Positions 24,420 to 37,445 of a stretch of 64,000 nt of DNA are shown here, in pieces. Position 1 is the stretch's first letter. Each line of letters starts with the position of its first letter. The notes below the pieces were generated by a model. That model was not told the origin of the DNA, did not search any database, and saw nothing but the letters and a program-made list of their open reading frames with translations. Origin of the DNA: Capsicum annuum (Eukaryota > Streptophyta > Magnoliopsida > Solanales > Solanaceae). The stretch lies in assembly GCF_002878395.1 (NCBI RefSeq), contig NW_025861010.1, positions 32,105 through 96,104 on the forward strand. The letters run 5' to 3'. A program made the translations under genes and the position numbers.

Positions 24420-25830
24420 TTTCGATCGACAAACAGGTGTAATGATGCAAACGGGGCATTTTCTGTCAAAATCGATGTGCTATAGCCCACAATTTTAGGG
24501 GTGGGCCCAATGTCTAAGCGTTCTGTATGTCAAAAATTGACTGAGGCATGCGAGGGAGGTTGTGGATCATCCCAGTATGATCCTTTTAATTTTGAGTGGC
24601 CATTTGGGTGGACAAACGGGCGAAACAACGCAAACGGGGCATTTTTATGCCAAATCGGAGTGGTATAGCACACGATTTAGGGGGTGGGCCTAAGGTCCGG
24701 GCATGCTGTTGGCCAAAAATCGATCGGGCCTGCCAGGGATGTTGGGGATCATCTCAATATGGTCCGTTTAATTTTTCATAGCCATTTGGTAGGACAAACG
24801 GGTGAAATGGCACGAATGGGGCATTTTTTTGTACAAGTTGGTGTGCTATAGCCCACGGTTTAGGGGGTGGGCCCGAGGTTCGGGCGTGCTGTGGGCTGAA
24901 AATCAATCGAGGTATGCCAGGGAGGTCTGGGATCATCGAAGTGTGGTCTGTTTAAATTTTCTTGGCCATTTGGGCTGACAAACAGGCGAAACAGTGTGAA
25001 CGGGGCATTTTTGGGCTAAATCGGTGAGCTATTGCCCACGATTTTGGGAGTGGGCTCGGGGTCCGGGCGTGCTACGGGCTGAAAATTGATCGGGGCATGC
25101 CAGGGAGGTTGGGGATCATCCCAGTGTGGTCCGTTTAATTTTTTGTGGCCATTTGGGTGGACAAATGAGTGAAACTGCACGAACGGAGCATTTTGAGACA
25201 AATCGATGTGCTATATCCAATAGTTTCAGGGGTGGGCCAGGGGTCTGGGCGTGCTGTGGGCCATAAATCGATCGGGGTATGCGAGGGAGGTTGGGATCAA
25301 TGTGGTCCATTTAATTTTTCGTGGCCATTTGGGTGGACAAATGGGCGGAATGGCGTGTACGGGGCATTTTTGAGCTAAATCGATGTGCTATAGCCTATGA
25401 TTTTGCGAGTGGGTCCGGGTGTGCTGTAGGCCAAAAATCGACCAGAGCATGTCCAAAAGGTTGGGGATCTTCCCAGTATGGTCCATTTAATTTTTCATGG
25501 TCATTTGGATGGACAAACGGGCAAAACGGCGTGAATGGGGCATTTTCGAGCAAAATTGGTTTGTTATAGGCCACGATTTAGCGGGTGAGCCCAGAGTCCA
25601 GGCATGCTGTGAGCCAAAAATCGATTGATACATTCTTGGGAGGTTGGGAATTATCATATTGTGGTCCGTTTAAATTTTTGTGGCTATTTGGGTTAACAAG
25701 CGGGAGAAACAACACGAACGGGGTATTTTTGAGCCGAATCGGTGTTCTATACCCCACGATTTTGGGGGTGGGACTGGGGTCCGAGCGTTTTATGTGCTGA
25801 AAATTAATCAAGGCATGCCAGGGAGGTTGG
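24420..25830 (+). repeat. HOR segment S, third copy
   Basis: Anchors 24479, 24662, 24845, 25028, 25210, 25387, 25563 and 25746 match the string at 1-1430. The diagnostic GATCGACAAACAGGTGTAA is at about 24424 and AGCGGGTGAGCCCAGAGTCC at 25580. About 7 bp is lost from the core at 25415 (GGGTCCGGGTGTG). Confidence 0.8.
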
Positions 25831-26709
25831 GGATCATCCTAGTATGGTCCTTTTAATTTGTTTGTGGCCATTTTTATGGACAAACGGGTGAAATGATGCG
25901 AATGAGATGTTTTCGGGCCAAATCGGTGTGTTATAACCCACAATTTTAGGGGTGGGCCCAGGTCTGGGCTTGTTGTAGCCAAAAATTATGTGGAGCATTG
26001 CAGGGGGTTGGGAATCATTCCAGTATGGTCCGTTTAAATTTTTATGGCCATTCGGGTGGACAAAGGGGAGAAACGGCTCGAACGGGGTATTTTTGGGCCA
26101 AATCGGTGTGCTATAGCCCATGATTTTTGGGGTAGGCCCGAGGTCCAGGTGTGCGGTTGGTCTAAGTGTGGTCCATTTAATTTTTTATGGCCATTTGGGT
26201 GGACAAACGGGTGAAACGGAGTGAACGAGGCACTTTTCGTGCCAAATCGATGTGCTATAGCCAACGATTTTGGGGGTAGGCCCAAATTCTAGTCGTGCTG
26301 TGGGACAAAAATTAACTAGGTCCTGCCAGGTAGGTTGGGAAGGGTCCCAGTGTGGTCCATTTAATTTTTTGTGGCCATTTGGGTGGACAAAGAAGCGAAA
26401 CAGCGCAAACGAGGTATTTTCGTGCCAAATTGGAGTGCTATAGCCAACAATTTTGGGGGTGGGCCCAAATTCTAGGCGTGCTGTGGGCCAAAAATTAACC
26501 AGGGTCTGCCAGGTAGGTTGGGAATAGTCCCAGTGTGGTTTGTTTAATTTTTCGTAGCCATTTGGGTGGACAAACAAGCAAAACAGCACGAACGAGGCAT
26601 TTTCGAGCCAAATCGGTGTGCTAGCCTATGGTTTCAGAGGTGGGCTCAGGGTCCCTGCGTGTTGTGGGCTGAAAATTGACCAGGGCATGCCAGGGAGGTT
26701 GGGTATCAT

Positions 26710-29640
26710 CCCAGTATGTTCCGTTTAAGTTTTCGTGGCCATTTGGGTGGACAAACGGGTGAATCCGAGCGAACGGGGCATTGTCGGGCCAAATCGGTGT
26801 GCTATAGCCCACGGTTTTGGGGGTGGTCCCAGGGTCTAGGCGTGCTATGTGACAAAAATCAACCGGGGTGTGCCAGGGAGTTTAGGGATCATCCGAGTAT
26901 GGCGTGTTTAAATTTTCTTGGCCATTTGGGTGGACGAATGGGCGAAACAGCGCGAACGGGGCATTTTCGAGTCAAATCGGTGTACTATAGCCAAGGGTTT
27001 TTAGGGTGGGCCCAGGTTTCGGGTATGCTGTGGGCTGAAAATCAATCGAGGAATGATAGGGAGGTTGGGTATCATCCTATTATGGTCCGTTTAATTTTTA
27101 GTGGCTATTTGGTTAGACAAACGGGCAAAACGGCATGAACGGTGCATTTTCAAGATAAATCGGTGTGCTATAGCTAATGGTTTTATGGGTGCGCCCAGGG
27201 TTCGGGTGTGCTGTGGGAAAAAAAATTAACCAGGGCATGCCAGAGAGATTAGGGATCATCCCAGTATGGTTCGTTTAAATTTTTGTGGCTATTTGGGTGG
27301 ACAAACGGGTGAAACGGCGTGAATGGGGCATTTTCGGGCTAAATCGGTGTGCTATTGCCCACGTATTCATGGGTGGGCCCGGGGTCCAGGTGTGCTGTTG
27401 TCTGAAAATTGATCGAGGCATGCCGGGGAAGTTGGGGATCATTTGAGTATGGTCCGTTTAAATGTTCTTGGCCATTTGGGTGGACAAACGGGCGAAATGA
27501 CCCGAATAGGGTATTTTCAGGCCAAATCGGTGTACTATAGCCCAGGGTTTTTGGGATGGGCCCAGGGCTCAGGCATGCCGTGGGTCAAAAATCTATCGGG
27601 GCATGCTAGGGAGGTTGGATCATCCTAGCATGGTCCGTTTATTTCGTGGCTATTTGATTGGACAAGTGGGTGAAACAGCGTGAATGGTGCATTTTCAAGC
27701 CAAATCGATGTGCTATAGCTCACGATTTTGGGGGGTGGGCCTAGGGTTCGAGCATGCTGTGGGCCAAAAATTAATCAAGGCATGCTAGGAAGGTTGGGGA
27801 TTGTCCCAGTGTGATCCGTTTAAATTTTTGTGGCTATTTGGGTGGACAAACGGGCGAAACGGCCTGAATGGGATATTTTGGGGCCAAATCGGTGTGCTAT
27901 ATCCCACGGTTTTGGCAGTGGGCTCGGGGTTTGGGCGTGCTGTGGGCTGAAAATTGATCGGGATGTGCCAGGGAGGTTGGAGATCATCCTAGTGTTGTTC
28001 GTTTAATTTTTTGTGGCCATTTGGGTGGACAAACGGGTGAACCGGCACGAACGGGGCATTTTCAGGCCAAATCAATGTGCTATAGCCCACAGTTTTAGGG
28101 GTGGTCCCAGGGTTCAGGCGTGCTATGGGACAAAAATCGACTGGGGTGTGGCTGGGGGTTTGGATATCATCCGTGTATGGTTCGTTTAAATTTTCTTGGT
28201 GATTTGGGTGGACAAATGGGAAAAATGGCATGAACATGACATCTTTGGGTCAAATCAGTGTACTATAGCCCAGGGTTTTTGGGGTGGGCCCCGAGTTTGG
28301 TCATGCTGTGGGCCAAAAATCGATTGGGGCATGCCAGGGAGGTTAGGGATCATCCTAGTATGGTCAGTTTAATTTTTCATGGCCATTTGGTTGGACAAAT
28401 GGGCAAAACGATGCGAACGGTGTATTTTTCGGATAAATCGATGTGCAATAGCTCACGATTTTGGGAGTGGGCCCAGGGTTCGGGGGTGCTGTGGGCCAAA
28501 AATTAATTGAGGCGTGACAAGGAGATTGGGGATCGTCACAGTGTGGTTCATTTAAATTTTAGTGGCTATTTGACTGGACAAATGGGAGAAACGGTGTGAA
28601 TAGGGTATTTTCTGGCCAAATCGGTGTCCTATAGCCCACGATTTTAGGGGTGGGACCAAGGTTCAGGTGTATTATGGGTTGAAAATCGATCGGGGCATGC
28701 CAGGGAGGTTGGGGATTGTTCGAGTATGGTCTATTTAAATTTTCTTGGCCATTTGGGTGGACAAATAAGCAAAACGGCGCAAATAAGTTTTTCAAGATAA
28801 ATCGGTGTACTATAGCTCGGGGTTTTTGGGATGGGCCCAAGGTTCAGGTATGCCGTAGGTTAAAAATCGATCAGGGCATGCCATGGAGGTTGGGGATCAT
28901 CCTAGTATGGTTCGTTTAATTTTTTGTGGCCATTAGGTCAGACAAATGGATGAAACGACACGAACAGTGAATTTTCTGGCCAAATCAGTGTGCTATAGCT
29001 CATGGTTTTGGGATTGGGCCGAGAGTCCGGGCATACTGTGGGCCAAAAATTGACTGGGGCGTGCAAGGGAGGTTGGAGATCGTCCCAGTGTATTCCATTT
29101 TAATTTTTGTGGCTATTTGGGTAGACAAATGGGCGAAACAATGGGAACGGGGCATTTCAGGAAAAATCAGTGTACTATAGCCCACGATTTCAGGGGTGGG
29201 CCTAGGTTCTGGGTGTTCTGTGTGCCAAAAATTGATCGAGGCATGCCAGGAAGATTGGGGATCATCTGAGTATGGTCTGTTTAAATTTCTTGGCTATTTG
29301 GGTGGACAAACGGGCAAAACGGTACGAACGATGAATTTTTGAGCTAAATCGGTGTACTGTAGCGCAGGATTTTGGGGGTGGGCTCAGGATTCGGGCATGC
29401 TATGGGAAAAAATTGATCGGGGCATGCCAGGGAGGATAGGGATCATCCTAGTATGGTCTTTTTATTTTTTCGTGGCCATTTAGTTGGACAAACAGGAAAA
29501 CAGTACGACCTGTGCATTTTTAAACAAAATTGGTGTGCTATTGCTCACGGTTTTGGGCGTGGGCCTAGGGTTCGGGTGTTTTGCGGGCCACAAATTGATC
29601 GGGGCATGCCAAGGAGGTTGGGGATCATCTCAAAATGGTC
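26710..29640 (+). repeat. Type III string with an internal 7-monomer (1.28-kb) repeat
   Basis: The monomers at 26801, 26984, 27167, 27351, 27534 and 27712 recur about 1278 bp later at 28079, 28262, 28445, 28628, 28809 and 28992. Diagnostic features are GTGGTCCCAGGGT in the first, TGTACTATAGCC followed by a GGGTTTTT run in the second, and TTTAAATTTTCTTGGCCATT. Offsets are 1278, 1278, 1278, 1277, 1275 and 1280 bp. The same string, with one extra partial monomer, is at 53690-56660. Confidence 0.7.
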
Positions 29641-31385
29641 CTTTTAATTTTTTATTGCCATTTTGGTGTACAAACAGGTGAAACAGTGCGATAGGGGCAT
29701 TTTTGGGCCAAATCGGTGTGCTATAGCGCACGGTTTCGGGCGTGGGCCTAGGGTCCAGGCTTGCTGTTGGATAAAAATTGATCGAGGCATGATAGGGAGG
29801 TTGGGGATCATCTTAGTGTGGTCCGTTTAATTTTTCGTGGCCATTTGGGTTGACAAACGGGCAAAAGGGTACGAACGGGGCATTTTCTGTTCAAATCAGT
29901 GAGCTATAGCCCATGATTTAGGGGGTGGACCCGGGGTCCGGGCGTTCTGTGAGCCAAAAATCAACCGAGGCATACCAGGGAGGTTGAGGATCATCCAAGT
30001 GTGGTCTATTTAAGTTTTTGTAGCCCTTTGGGTAGACAAACGAGCGAAACAGCGTGAATGGGGCATTTTCGGGCCAAATCGGTGTGCTATTGCCCATGGT
30101 TTCGGGAGTGGGCTTGGGGTTCGGGCATTCTACCAGGGAAAAATACACTGGGGCATGCCAGGGAGGTTGAAGATCATCGCAGTTTGGTTCGTTTAATTTT
30201 TCCTAGCCATTTGGGTGGACAAACGTGTGAAACTGAGCGAACAGGGCATTTTCGAGCCAAAATGATGTGCTATGACCTACAGTTTTAGGGGTAGGCCAGG
30301 GGTACGGGCGTGCTGTGGGCCAAAAATTGATTGGGGCATGCAAGGGAGGTTGGGATCAGTGTGGTCCATTTAATTTTTCATAGCTCTTTGGGTGTACAAA
30401 CGGGCGAAATAGCGTGAACGGGTCATTTTCGGGCTAAATCGATGTGCTATAGGCTATGATTTTGGGGGTGGGTCCTGGGTCCGAGCGTTCTGTCGGCAAA
30501 ATATCGACCAGAGCATACCAGAGAGGTTGGGGATCTTCCATGTATGGTCCATTTAATTTTTTGTGGATTTGGGAGGACAAACGGGCGAAACAGCACGAAC
30601 GAGGCATTTTTGAGCAAAATTACTGTGCTATATCCTGCGGTTTCGCGGGTGAGCCCAGGATCCAGGCGTGCTGTGGGCGAAACATTTATTGGGGCATGCT
30701 AGGGAGGTTAAGAATCATCTCAGTGGGGTCCATTTAAATTTTTGTGGAATTTGGGTGGACAAACGGGCGAAACGGCGCGAGTGGGACATTTTTTAGCCAA
30801 ATCAGTATGCTATAGCCCACGGTTTTAGGGGTGGACCTGGGGTCCATGTGTGCTGTAGGCCAAAAATTGATCGATCCATGTCAAGGAGGTTGGGTATCAT
30901 CCTAGTATGGTCCGTTTAATTTTTTGTAGCTATTTTTGTGGACAAATGGGCGAAACAGCGCGAATAGGGCATTTTCGAGCCAAATCATGTAATATAGCTC
31001 ACGATTATAGGGGTGGGCCCGGGGTTCGAGCGTGCCATAGGCCAAAAATTTACTGGGGCATACTTGGGAGGTTGGGAATCATCCTAGTATGGTCCTTTTT
31101 AATTTTTGTGGCCATTAGGGTGGACAAACGATCGAAACGGCGCGAACAGGGCATTGTTCAACCAAATCGGTGTGCTATAGCCCACGATTTTAGGGGTGCC
31201 CTCGAGGTCCGTGCGCGTTGTGGGCCAAAAATTGATCGAGGCATGCCATGGAGGTTGTAGTATGCTCCGTTTAATTTCTTGCAGCCATTTTGGTGGAGCC
31301 CACGATTTTGGGGTGGGCCCAGGGTCTAGGCATGTTGTGGGCAAAAAATTTATCAAGGCATGCAAGAGAGGTTGGGGATCATCCT
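29640..31385 (+). repeat. Short module, about 10-11 monomers
   Basis: Anchors 29720 (GATAGGGGC), 29903 (CTGTTCAAATCAG), 30086, 30269, 30446 (177-bp form), 30627, 30809, 30990 (ATCATGTAATATAGC), 31174 and a damaged one near 31292 follow the order of 11620-13249. At 31297 about 62 bp is missing, with GGTGGA joined to GCCCACG. The partner copy at 58250-58310 is intact there. Confidence 0.75.
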
Positions 31386-32381
31386 AGTATGGTCAATTTA
31401 AATTTTCATGGAAATTTGGGTGGACAAACAGGCAAAATGATGCAAACGGGGCATTTTCAGAACAAATCGGTGTGCTATACTCCACAGTTTTGGGGGTGGG
31501 CCTAGTGTCTGGATGTGCTGCTGGTAAAAAATTGATCGGGGCATGCCAGGGATATTGGGGATAGTCCTAAAATGGTCATTTTAATTTTTCATGGCCATTT
31601 GGGTGGATAAACGGGTGAAACAGCGCGATAGGGGAAATTTTAGGCCAAATCGTTGTGCTATAGCACACGGTTTCGGGTGTGGGCCTAGGGTCCGAGCTTA
31701 CTATTGGCTAAAAATTGACCGGGATGTGATAGGGAGGTTAGGGATCATCCTAGTGTGGTTCGTTTAATTTTTTGTAGCCATTTGGGTTGGCAAACGGGCG
31801 AAAGGGCTCGAACGGGGCATTTTCTGTTCAAATTAGTGAGCTATAGCCCATGATTTAGGGGGTGGGACCGGGATTCGGGTGTGCTGTGGGCCAAAAATAA
31901 ACCGAGGCATTCCAGGGAGGTTGAAGATCATCCAAGTGTTGTCTTTTTAAGTTTTTGTGGCTCTTTGGGTAGACAAACAAGCAAAACAGTGCGAATGGGG
32001 CATTTTCAGGCCAAATTGGTGTGCTATTGCCTACGATTTCGAGAGTGGGCTTGGGGTTCGGGCATTATGCCAGCCAAAAATACATAAGGGCATGCCAGGG
32101 AGGTTGAGGATCATCCCAGTTCTGTCCGTTTAATTTTTCCTGGCCATTTGGGTGGACAAACGGGTGAATTGCGCGAACGGGGCATTTTTGGGCCAAAATG
32201 ATGTGCTATGACCTACAGTTTTGGGGGTGGGCCAGGGGTCCAGGCGTGCTGTGGGCAGAAAATCAATCGGGGTATGCGAGGGAGGTTGGGATCAGTGTGG
32301 TCTGTTTAATTTTTTGTAGCCATTTGGGTGGACAAATGGGCGAAATGGCGTGAACGGGGCATTTTTGAGCTAAATCGATGT

Positions 32382-32499
32382 GCTATAGGCTATGATTTTG
32401 GGGGTGGGTCTAGGGTACAGGCATTCTGTTTAAGTGGCTTTGGGTAGACAAACGGGCGAAACGGCATGAACAACGTATTTTTGGGCAAAATTAGTGTGC
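32382..32499 (+). repeat. Truncated monomer (117 bp), shared with 59399-59521
   Basis: GGCATTCTGTTTAAGTGGC shows the G-core and CTG landmark joined straight to the GTTTAA block, losing the CCAAAAATCGATC to GGATCATCC part. The D2 partner has the same loss (TTCTGTTTAATGTTTTGTGG), so it came before D2. Confidence 0.85.
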
Positions 32500-33593
32500 T
32501 ATAGCCTGCAGTTTTAAGGGTGGGCCCAGGGTCCAGGCGTGCTGTGGGCAAATAATCGATCGGGGCGTGCTAGGGAGGTTGGGGGATCATCTCAGTGTGG
32601 ACCATTTAAATTTTTTTGGCCATTTGGGTGGACAAATGGGCGAAACGGCGCGAGCGGGGCATTTTTGAGCCAAATCAGTGTACTATAGCCCACGGTTTTG
32701 GGGATGGGCCTGGGCTCCGAGCGTGCTGTAGGCCGAAAATTGATTGAGGCATGTCAGAGAGGTTGGGGATTATCCTAGTATGGTCCGTTTAATTTTATGT
32801 GGCTATTTTTGTGGACAAACGGGTGAAACAGCGCGAATGGGGCATTTTAGAGAAAAATCAGTGTGCTATAACTCACGGTTATGGGGGTGGGCCCGAGGTC
32901 CGGGTGTGATATGGGCTAAAAATTCATCGAGGAATACTAGGGAGGTTGGGGATCATCCCAGTATGGTCCGTTTAAATTTTTGTGGCCATTTGGGTGGACA
33001 AACGGACGAAACGGTGCCAACAGGGCATATTTGAACCAAATCGGTGTGCTATAGCCCACGATTTTGGGGGTAGGCCCGAGGTCTGTACGTGTTGTAGGCT
33101 AAAAATTGATCGAGGCATGCCATGGAGGTTGGGTATTATCTTTGTATGCTCCATTTAATTTTTTGCGGCCATTTTGGTGGACAAGCGGGCGAAATAATGT
33201 AAATGGGGCATTTTCGAGCAAAACGATGTGTTATAGCTCACGGTTTTGGAGGTGGGCTTGGGGTCCAGGCTTGCTGTGTCCAAAAATCATCTGGGGCATT
33301 CTAGGGAGGTTGGGGATTATGCCAGTATTGTCCATTTAAATTTTTTTGGCCATTTGTGTAGACAAACAGGCAAAACGGCGCGAATGGGGCATTTTTAGGA
33401 AAAATTGGGCTGCTATAGCCCACGGTTTGGGGGGTAGGCCCGAGGTCTAGGCATGCTGTGGGCCAAAAATTGACCGGGGTATGCCGAGGATGTTGGGGAT
33501 CATCCAAGTGTATCCATTTAATGTTTTGTGGCCATTTAGGTGGACAAATGGGTAAAACAGCACGAAAAAGGCATTTTTGTGCCAAATCGATGT

Positions 33594-33731
33594 GCTATAG
33601 CCCACGATTTTAGGGGTGGTCCTGGATTTTAAACATGTTGTGGAAGCTTGGAGATCATCTCAGTGTGTTATAGCCTACGGTTAAATGGATAAAATGACGT
33701 GAACGGTGCATTTTCAGGCCAAATTGGTGTG
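33594..33731 (+). repeat. 137-bp fusion monomer, third instance
   Basis: GTTGTGGAAGCTTGGAGATC continues through GTGTGTTATAGCC to GGTTAAATGGATAAAATGAC, as at 17955 and 60614. Confidence 0.8.
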
Positions 33732-35470
33732 TTATAGCCTACGGTTTCAGGGGTAGACCCTGGGTCCGGACGTGCTGTGGGCCAAAAATCAACCGGGGCA
33801 TGCCAGGGAGGTTGGGGATCGTCCGAGTGTAGTTCATTTAAATTATTATGGCCATTTAGGTGGACAAAAGGGTGAAACAGTGTGAATGGGGCATTTTCGA
33901 GAATAATGGGTGTGCTATCGCCTACGATTTTGTGGGTGGGCCTGAGGTCCTTTCTTGCTGTGTGATAAAAATTGATCGAGGCATGCGAGGGAGGTTGGGG
34001 ATCATCCTAGTATGGTCTATTTAATTTTTTGTTGCCATTTTGGTGGACAAACGGGCAAAGCGGCGCGAACGATGCATTTTTAGGCTAAATTGATGTGCTA
34101 TAGCTCACAGTTTCGGGGATAGGCCCGGGGTTCGGGCATGCTGTGGGCGAAAAATTAATCGAGGTATTCCAGGGAGGTAGGTGATCGTACAAGTATGGTC
34201 CATTTAAATTTTTGTGGTCATTTGGGTGGATAAACGGATGAAACAGCGCAAACGAGGCATTTTTGGGCCAAATTGGTGTGTTATAGCCCACGATATTGGG
34301 GGTAGGCTTGGGGTTCGGGCGTGTTGTGGGCCAAAAATTGACCGGGGCATTCCAGGAAGGTTAGGGATCATCTCAGTGTTGTCCTTTGAATTTTTCGTGG
34401 CCATTTAGGTTGACAAATGGGCAAAACGGCCTAAGCAGGGCATTTTCTGGCCAAATTGGTGTTCTATAGCTTATGATTTCAGAGGTGGACCTGGGGTCCA
34501 GGCGTGCTGTGGGCCAAAAATTGATCAGGGGGTGCCAGGAAGGTTGGGGATCATCCCAGTTTGGTCTGTTTAAATTTGTATGGATATTTTGGTGGTCAAA
34601 CAGGCGAAACGCCACGAACAGGGCATTTTAAGGCCAAATCGGTGTATTATAGCCCACGGTTTCGGGGTGGGCCTGGGGTCTGGGTGTGTAATGGGTCATA
34701 AATCGATCGGGCCATGTCAGGAAGGTTGGGGACGTCCTAGTGTGGTTCGTTTAATTTTTCATGGGTATTTGGGTGAACAAGTGGGCAAAATGGCGCAAAC
34801 AGGGCATTTTTGAGCAAAATCGGTGTGCTATAGCCCACCGTTTTGGGGGTGGGCCCGAGGTTCGGGAGCGCCATGGGAAAAAAATCAATTGGGGCGTGCT
34901 AGGGAGATTGGAGATCATCCCAGTGTGATCCGTTTATATTTTTCTGGCCTTTTGGGTGGACAAAATGCTGAAATAGAATGAACGAGGCATTTTCAGTCCA
35001 AATCGGTGTGCCATAGCCCATGATTTTGGGGGTAGGCCTGGGGTTCGGGCGTGCTGCGGGCTGAAAATCGATCGAAGCATGCCAGGGAGGTTGGGGATCA
35101 TCCCAATGTGGTCCGTTTAGTTTATTGTAGCCATTTGGGTGGACAAACAGTTGAAACTGCACGAACGGGGTATTTTTAGGGCAAATCGGTGTGCTATAGC
35201 CAATGCTTTAGGGGGTGGGTCAAGGGTCCGGGTGTGCTGATGGCCAAAAATTGATTGAGGTATGCCATGAAGGTTGGAGATTTTCCTAGTATGGTTTATT
35301 TAATTTTTCATGGCCATTTGGGTGGACAAACGGGCGAAACGACACGAACGGGTTATTTTCGGGCCAAATCGATGTGCTATAGCCCCCGATTTTGGGGTGG
35401 GACTAGGGTCTGGGCAAGTTGTGGGCCAAAAATTTATCGGGGCATGCCAGAAAGGTTAGGGATCATCCCA

Positions 35471-37445
35471 GTATAGTCATTTTAATTTTTTATGGAAATT
35501 TGGGTGGACAAACAGGCGAAACGATGCAAACAGGGCATTTTCAGGCCAAATCGGTGTGCTATAGCCTATAGTTTTGGGGGTGGTCCTGGTGTCTGGGTGT
35601 GCTGCTGGCAGAAAATCGATCAGGGCATGCCATAGAGGTTGGGGATCATCCCAAAATGGTCCTTTTAATTTTTCATGGCCATTTCGGTGTACAAATGGGT
35701 GAAACAGTGTACAAACGGGTGAAACAGCGCGATAGGGGCATTTTTGGGCTAAAGTGGTGGCTATAGCACATGGTTTCGGGTGTGGTCCTAGGGTCCTAGA
35801 TCGCTGTTGGCTAAAAATCGATTAGGGCATGCCATGGAGGTTGGGGATTATCCTAGTGTGGTTCGTTTAATTTTTTGTAGCCATTTGGGTTGACAAACGG
35901 GCGAAAGGGCACGAATGGGGCATTTTTTGTTCAAATCAGTGAGCTATAACCCATGATTTAGGGGTTGGATCTGGGGTCCGAGCATGCTGTGGGCCAAAAA
36001 TCAACTGAGGTATGCCAGGGAGTTTGAGAATCATCCAAGTGTGGTCTGTTTAAGTTTTTGTGGCCCTTTGGGTAGACAAATGAGCAAAACAGCGCGAATG
36101 GGGTGTTTTCGGGCCAAATCGGTGTGCTATTGTTTCGGGAGTGGGCTCAAGGTTCGAGCAATCTACCAGCTGAAAATACGTCGGGGCGTGGTAGGGAGGT
36201 TAAGGATCATCCCAGTGTGGTCCGTTTAATTTTTCCTGGCCATTTGGGTGGACAAACGGGTGAAACTGTGCGAACGGGGCATTTTTGGGCCAAAGCGATG
36301 TGCTATGACCTAAGTTTTGGGGGTGGGCCAGGGGTCCAGGAGTGCTGTGGGCCAAAAATCGATCGGGGTATGTGAGGAAGGTTGGGATCAGTGTGGTCCA
36401 TTTAATTTTTCATAGCGATTTGGGTGGACAAACGGGCGAAATGGCATGAACGGGGCATTTTTGGGCTAAATCGATATGCTATAGGCTATGATTTTGGGGG
36501 TGGGTCCGGGATTCGGGCGTTCTGTTGGCCAAAAATCAACTAGATCATGCCAGAGAGGTTGGGGATCTTCCAAGTATGGTCCATTTAATTTTTCATGGCT
36601 GTGGGTGAACAAACGGGCGAAACGGCGCGAAGAAGGCATTTTTGAGAAAACTTGGTGTGCTATAGCCTGCGATTTCATGGGTGGGCCCAGGGTCCATACG
36701 TGCTGTGGGCAAAAAATCAATCGGGACGTGATAGGGAGGTTAGGTATCATGTCAGTGTGGTCCATTTAAATTTTTGTGGCCATTTGGGTGGACAAACGAG
36801 TAAAACAGTGTGAGAGGGGCATTATTTAGCCAAATCAGTGTGCTATAGCCCACGGTTTTAGGGGAGGGCCTGGGGTCCGAGCGTGCTGTAGGACGAAAAT
36901 TGATCGAGTCATGTTAGGGAGGTTGGGTATCGTCCTATTATGGTTCGTTTAATTTATTGTGGTTATTTTTATGGACAAATGAGCAAAACGGCGCGAATGG
37001 GCCATTTTCGAGCCAAATCATGTAATATAGCTCATGGTTATGGGGGTGGGCCTGGGAGTGATATGGGCCAAAAATTCACCGGGGTATACTAGGAAGGTTG
37101 GAGATCAACCCAGTATGGTTCGTTTAATTTTTCATTGAAATTTTGGTGGACAAACAGGCGCGAATAGGGCATTTTTGAACCAAATCGGTGTGCTATAGCC
37201 CACAGTTTTGGGAGTGGGTATGGGCCAAAAGTTGATCGAGGCATGCCATGAAGGTTGGGGATCATCCTAGTATGCTCCGTTTAATTTTTTGCGGCCATTT
37301 TGGTGGACAAACGGGCGAAACGGCGTGAACGGGGCATTTTCGGGCCAAATCGATGTGCTATAGCCCACGGTTTTAGGGTGGGCCAGGGTCTGGGCATGTT
37401 GTAAGACAAAAATTTATCGAGGCATGCCAGGGAGGTTGGAGATCA
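35471..37445 (+). repeat. Short B-to-B module, 11 monomers (1.98 kb)
   Basis: B at 35559 to B at 37539. The order is as in 11351-13340. It contains a 20-bp tandem duplication at 35687-35726, a loss of about 8 bp at 36132 (CTATTGTTTCGGG), a loss of about 14 bp near 37150 and a loss of about 18 bp near 37220 (GAGTGGGTATGGGCC). It holds no gene. Confidence 0.75.
35687..35726 (+). repeat. 20-bp tandem duplication inside a monomer
   Basis: GTGTACAAATGGGTGAAACA (35687-35706) is followed at once by GTGTACAAACGGGTGAAACA (35707-35726), one base different. It lengthens the monomer to 201 bp, against 183 bp in equivalent monomers at 11437-11620 and 31474-31657. It looks like a local slippage or patch duplication. 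Confidence 0.9.

Larger units (their letters stand above)
20820..26735 (+). repeat. Large duplication D1, right copy
   Basis: Collinear with 1440-7365 over 33 monomers at an offset near 19.39 kb. It carries the same truncated monomer at 22174-22289. It is intact where the left copy lost 34 bp (6166). It has its own loss of about 38 bp at about 26158, where CGGTTGGTC joins TAAGTGTGGTCC (interval 144 bp). Its last 1.28 kb, from 25456 on, is also the start of duplication D2, so that piece exists three times in the window: at about 6.1, 25.5 and 52.4 kb. It holds no gene. Confidence 0.85.
25456..34785 (+). repeat. Large duplication D2, left copy (about 52 monomers, 9.3 kb)
   Basis: The order and types of monomers match 52370-61815, with anchors such as 25563 to 52480, 26620 to 53575, 30446 to 57464, 32382 to 59399, 33731 to 60751 and 34646 to 61665. 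Offsets run from 26.92 to 27.02 kb and change only where one copy has a private indel. Within 25571-25820 I counted about 17 substitutions against the partner, roughly 93% identity, and nearly all are transitions. It contains part of D1, a type III string (26.7-29.6 kb), a short B module and a type I HOR. It holds no gene. Confidence 0.85.
31386..35470 (+). repeat. Type I HOR, copy 3 (4.1 kb)
   Basis: It runs from B at 31474 to the monomer at 35376, just before the next B at 35559. It matches 7611-11257 and 15799-19641 monomer by monomer. It carries the 137-bp fusion at 33594-33731 and a truncated monomer at 32382-32499 that is also present in its D2 partner. The tail beyond 34785 lies outside D2 and has no partner at 61.8 kb. 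Confidence 0.8.
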
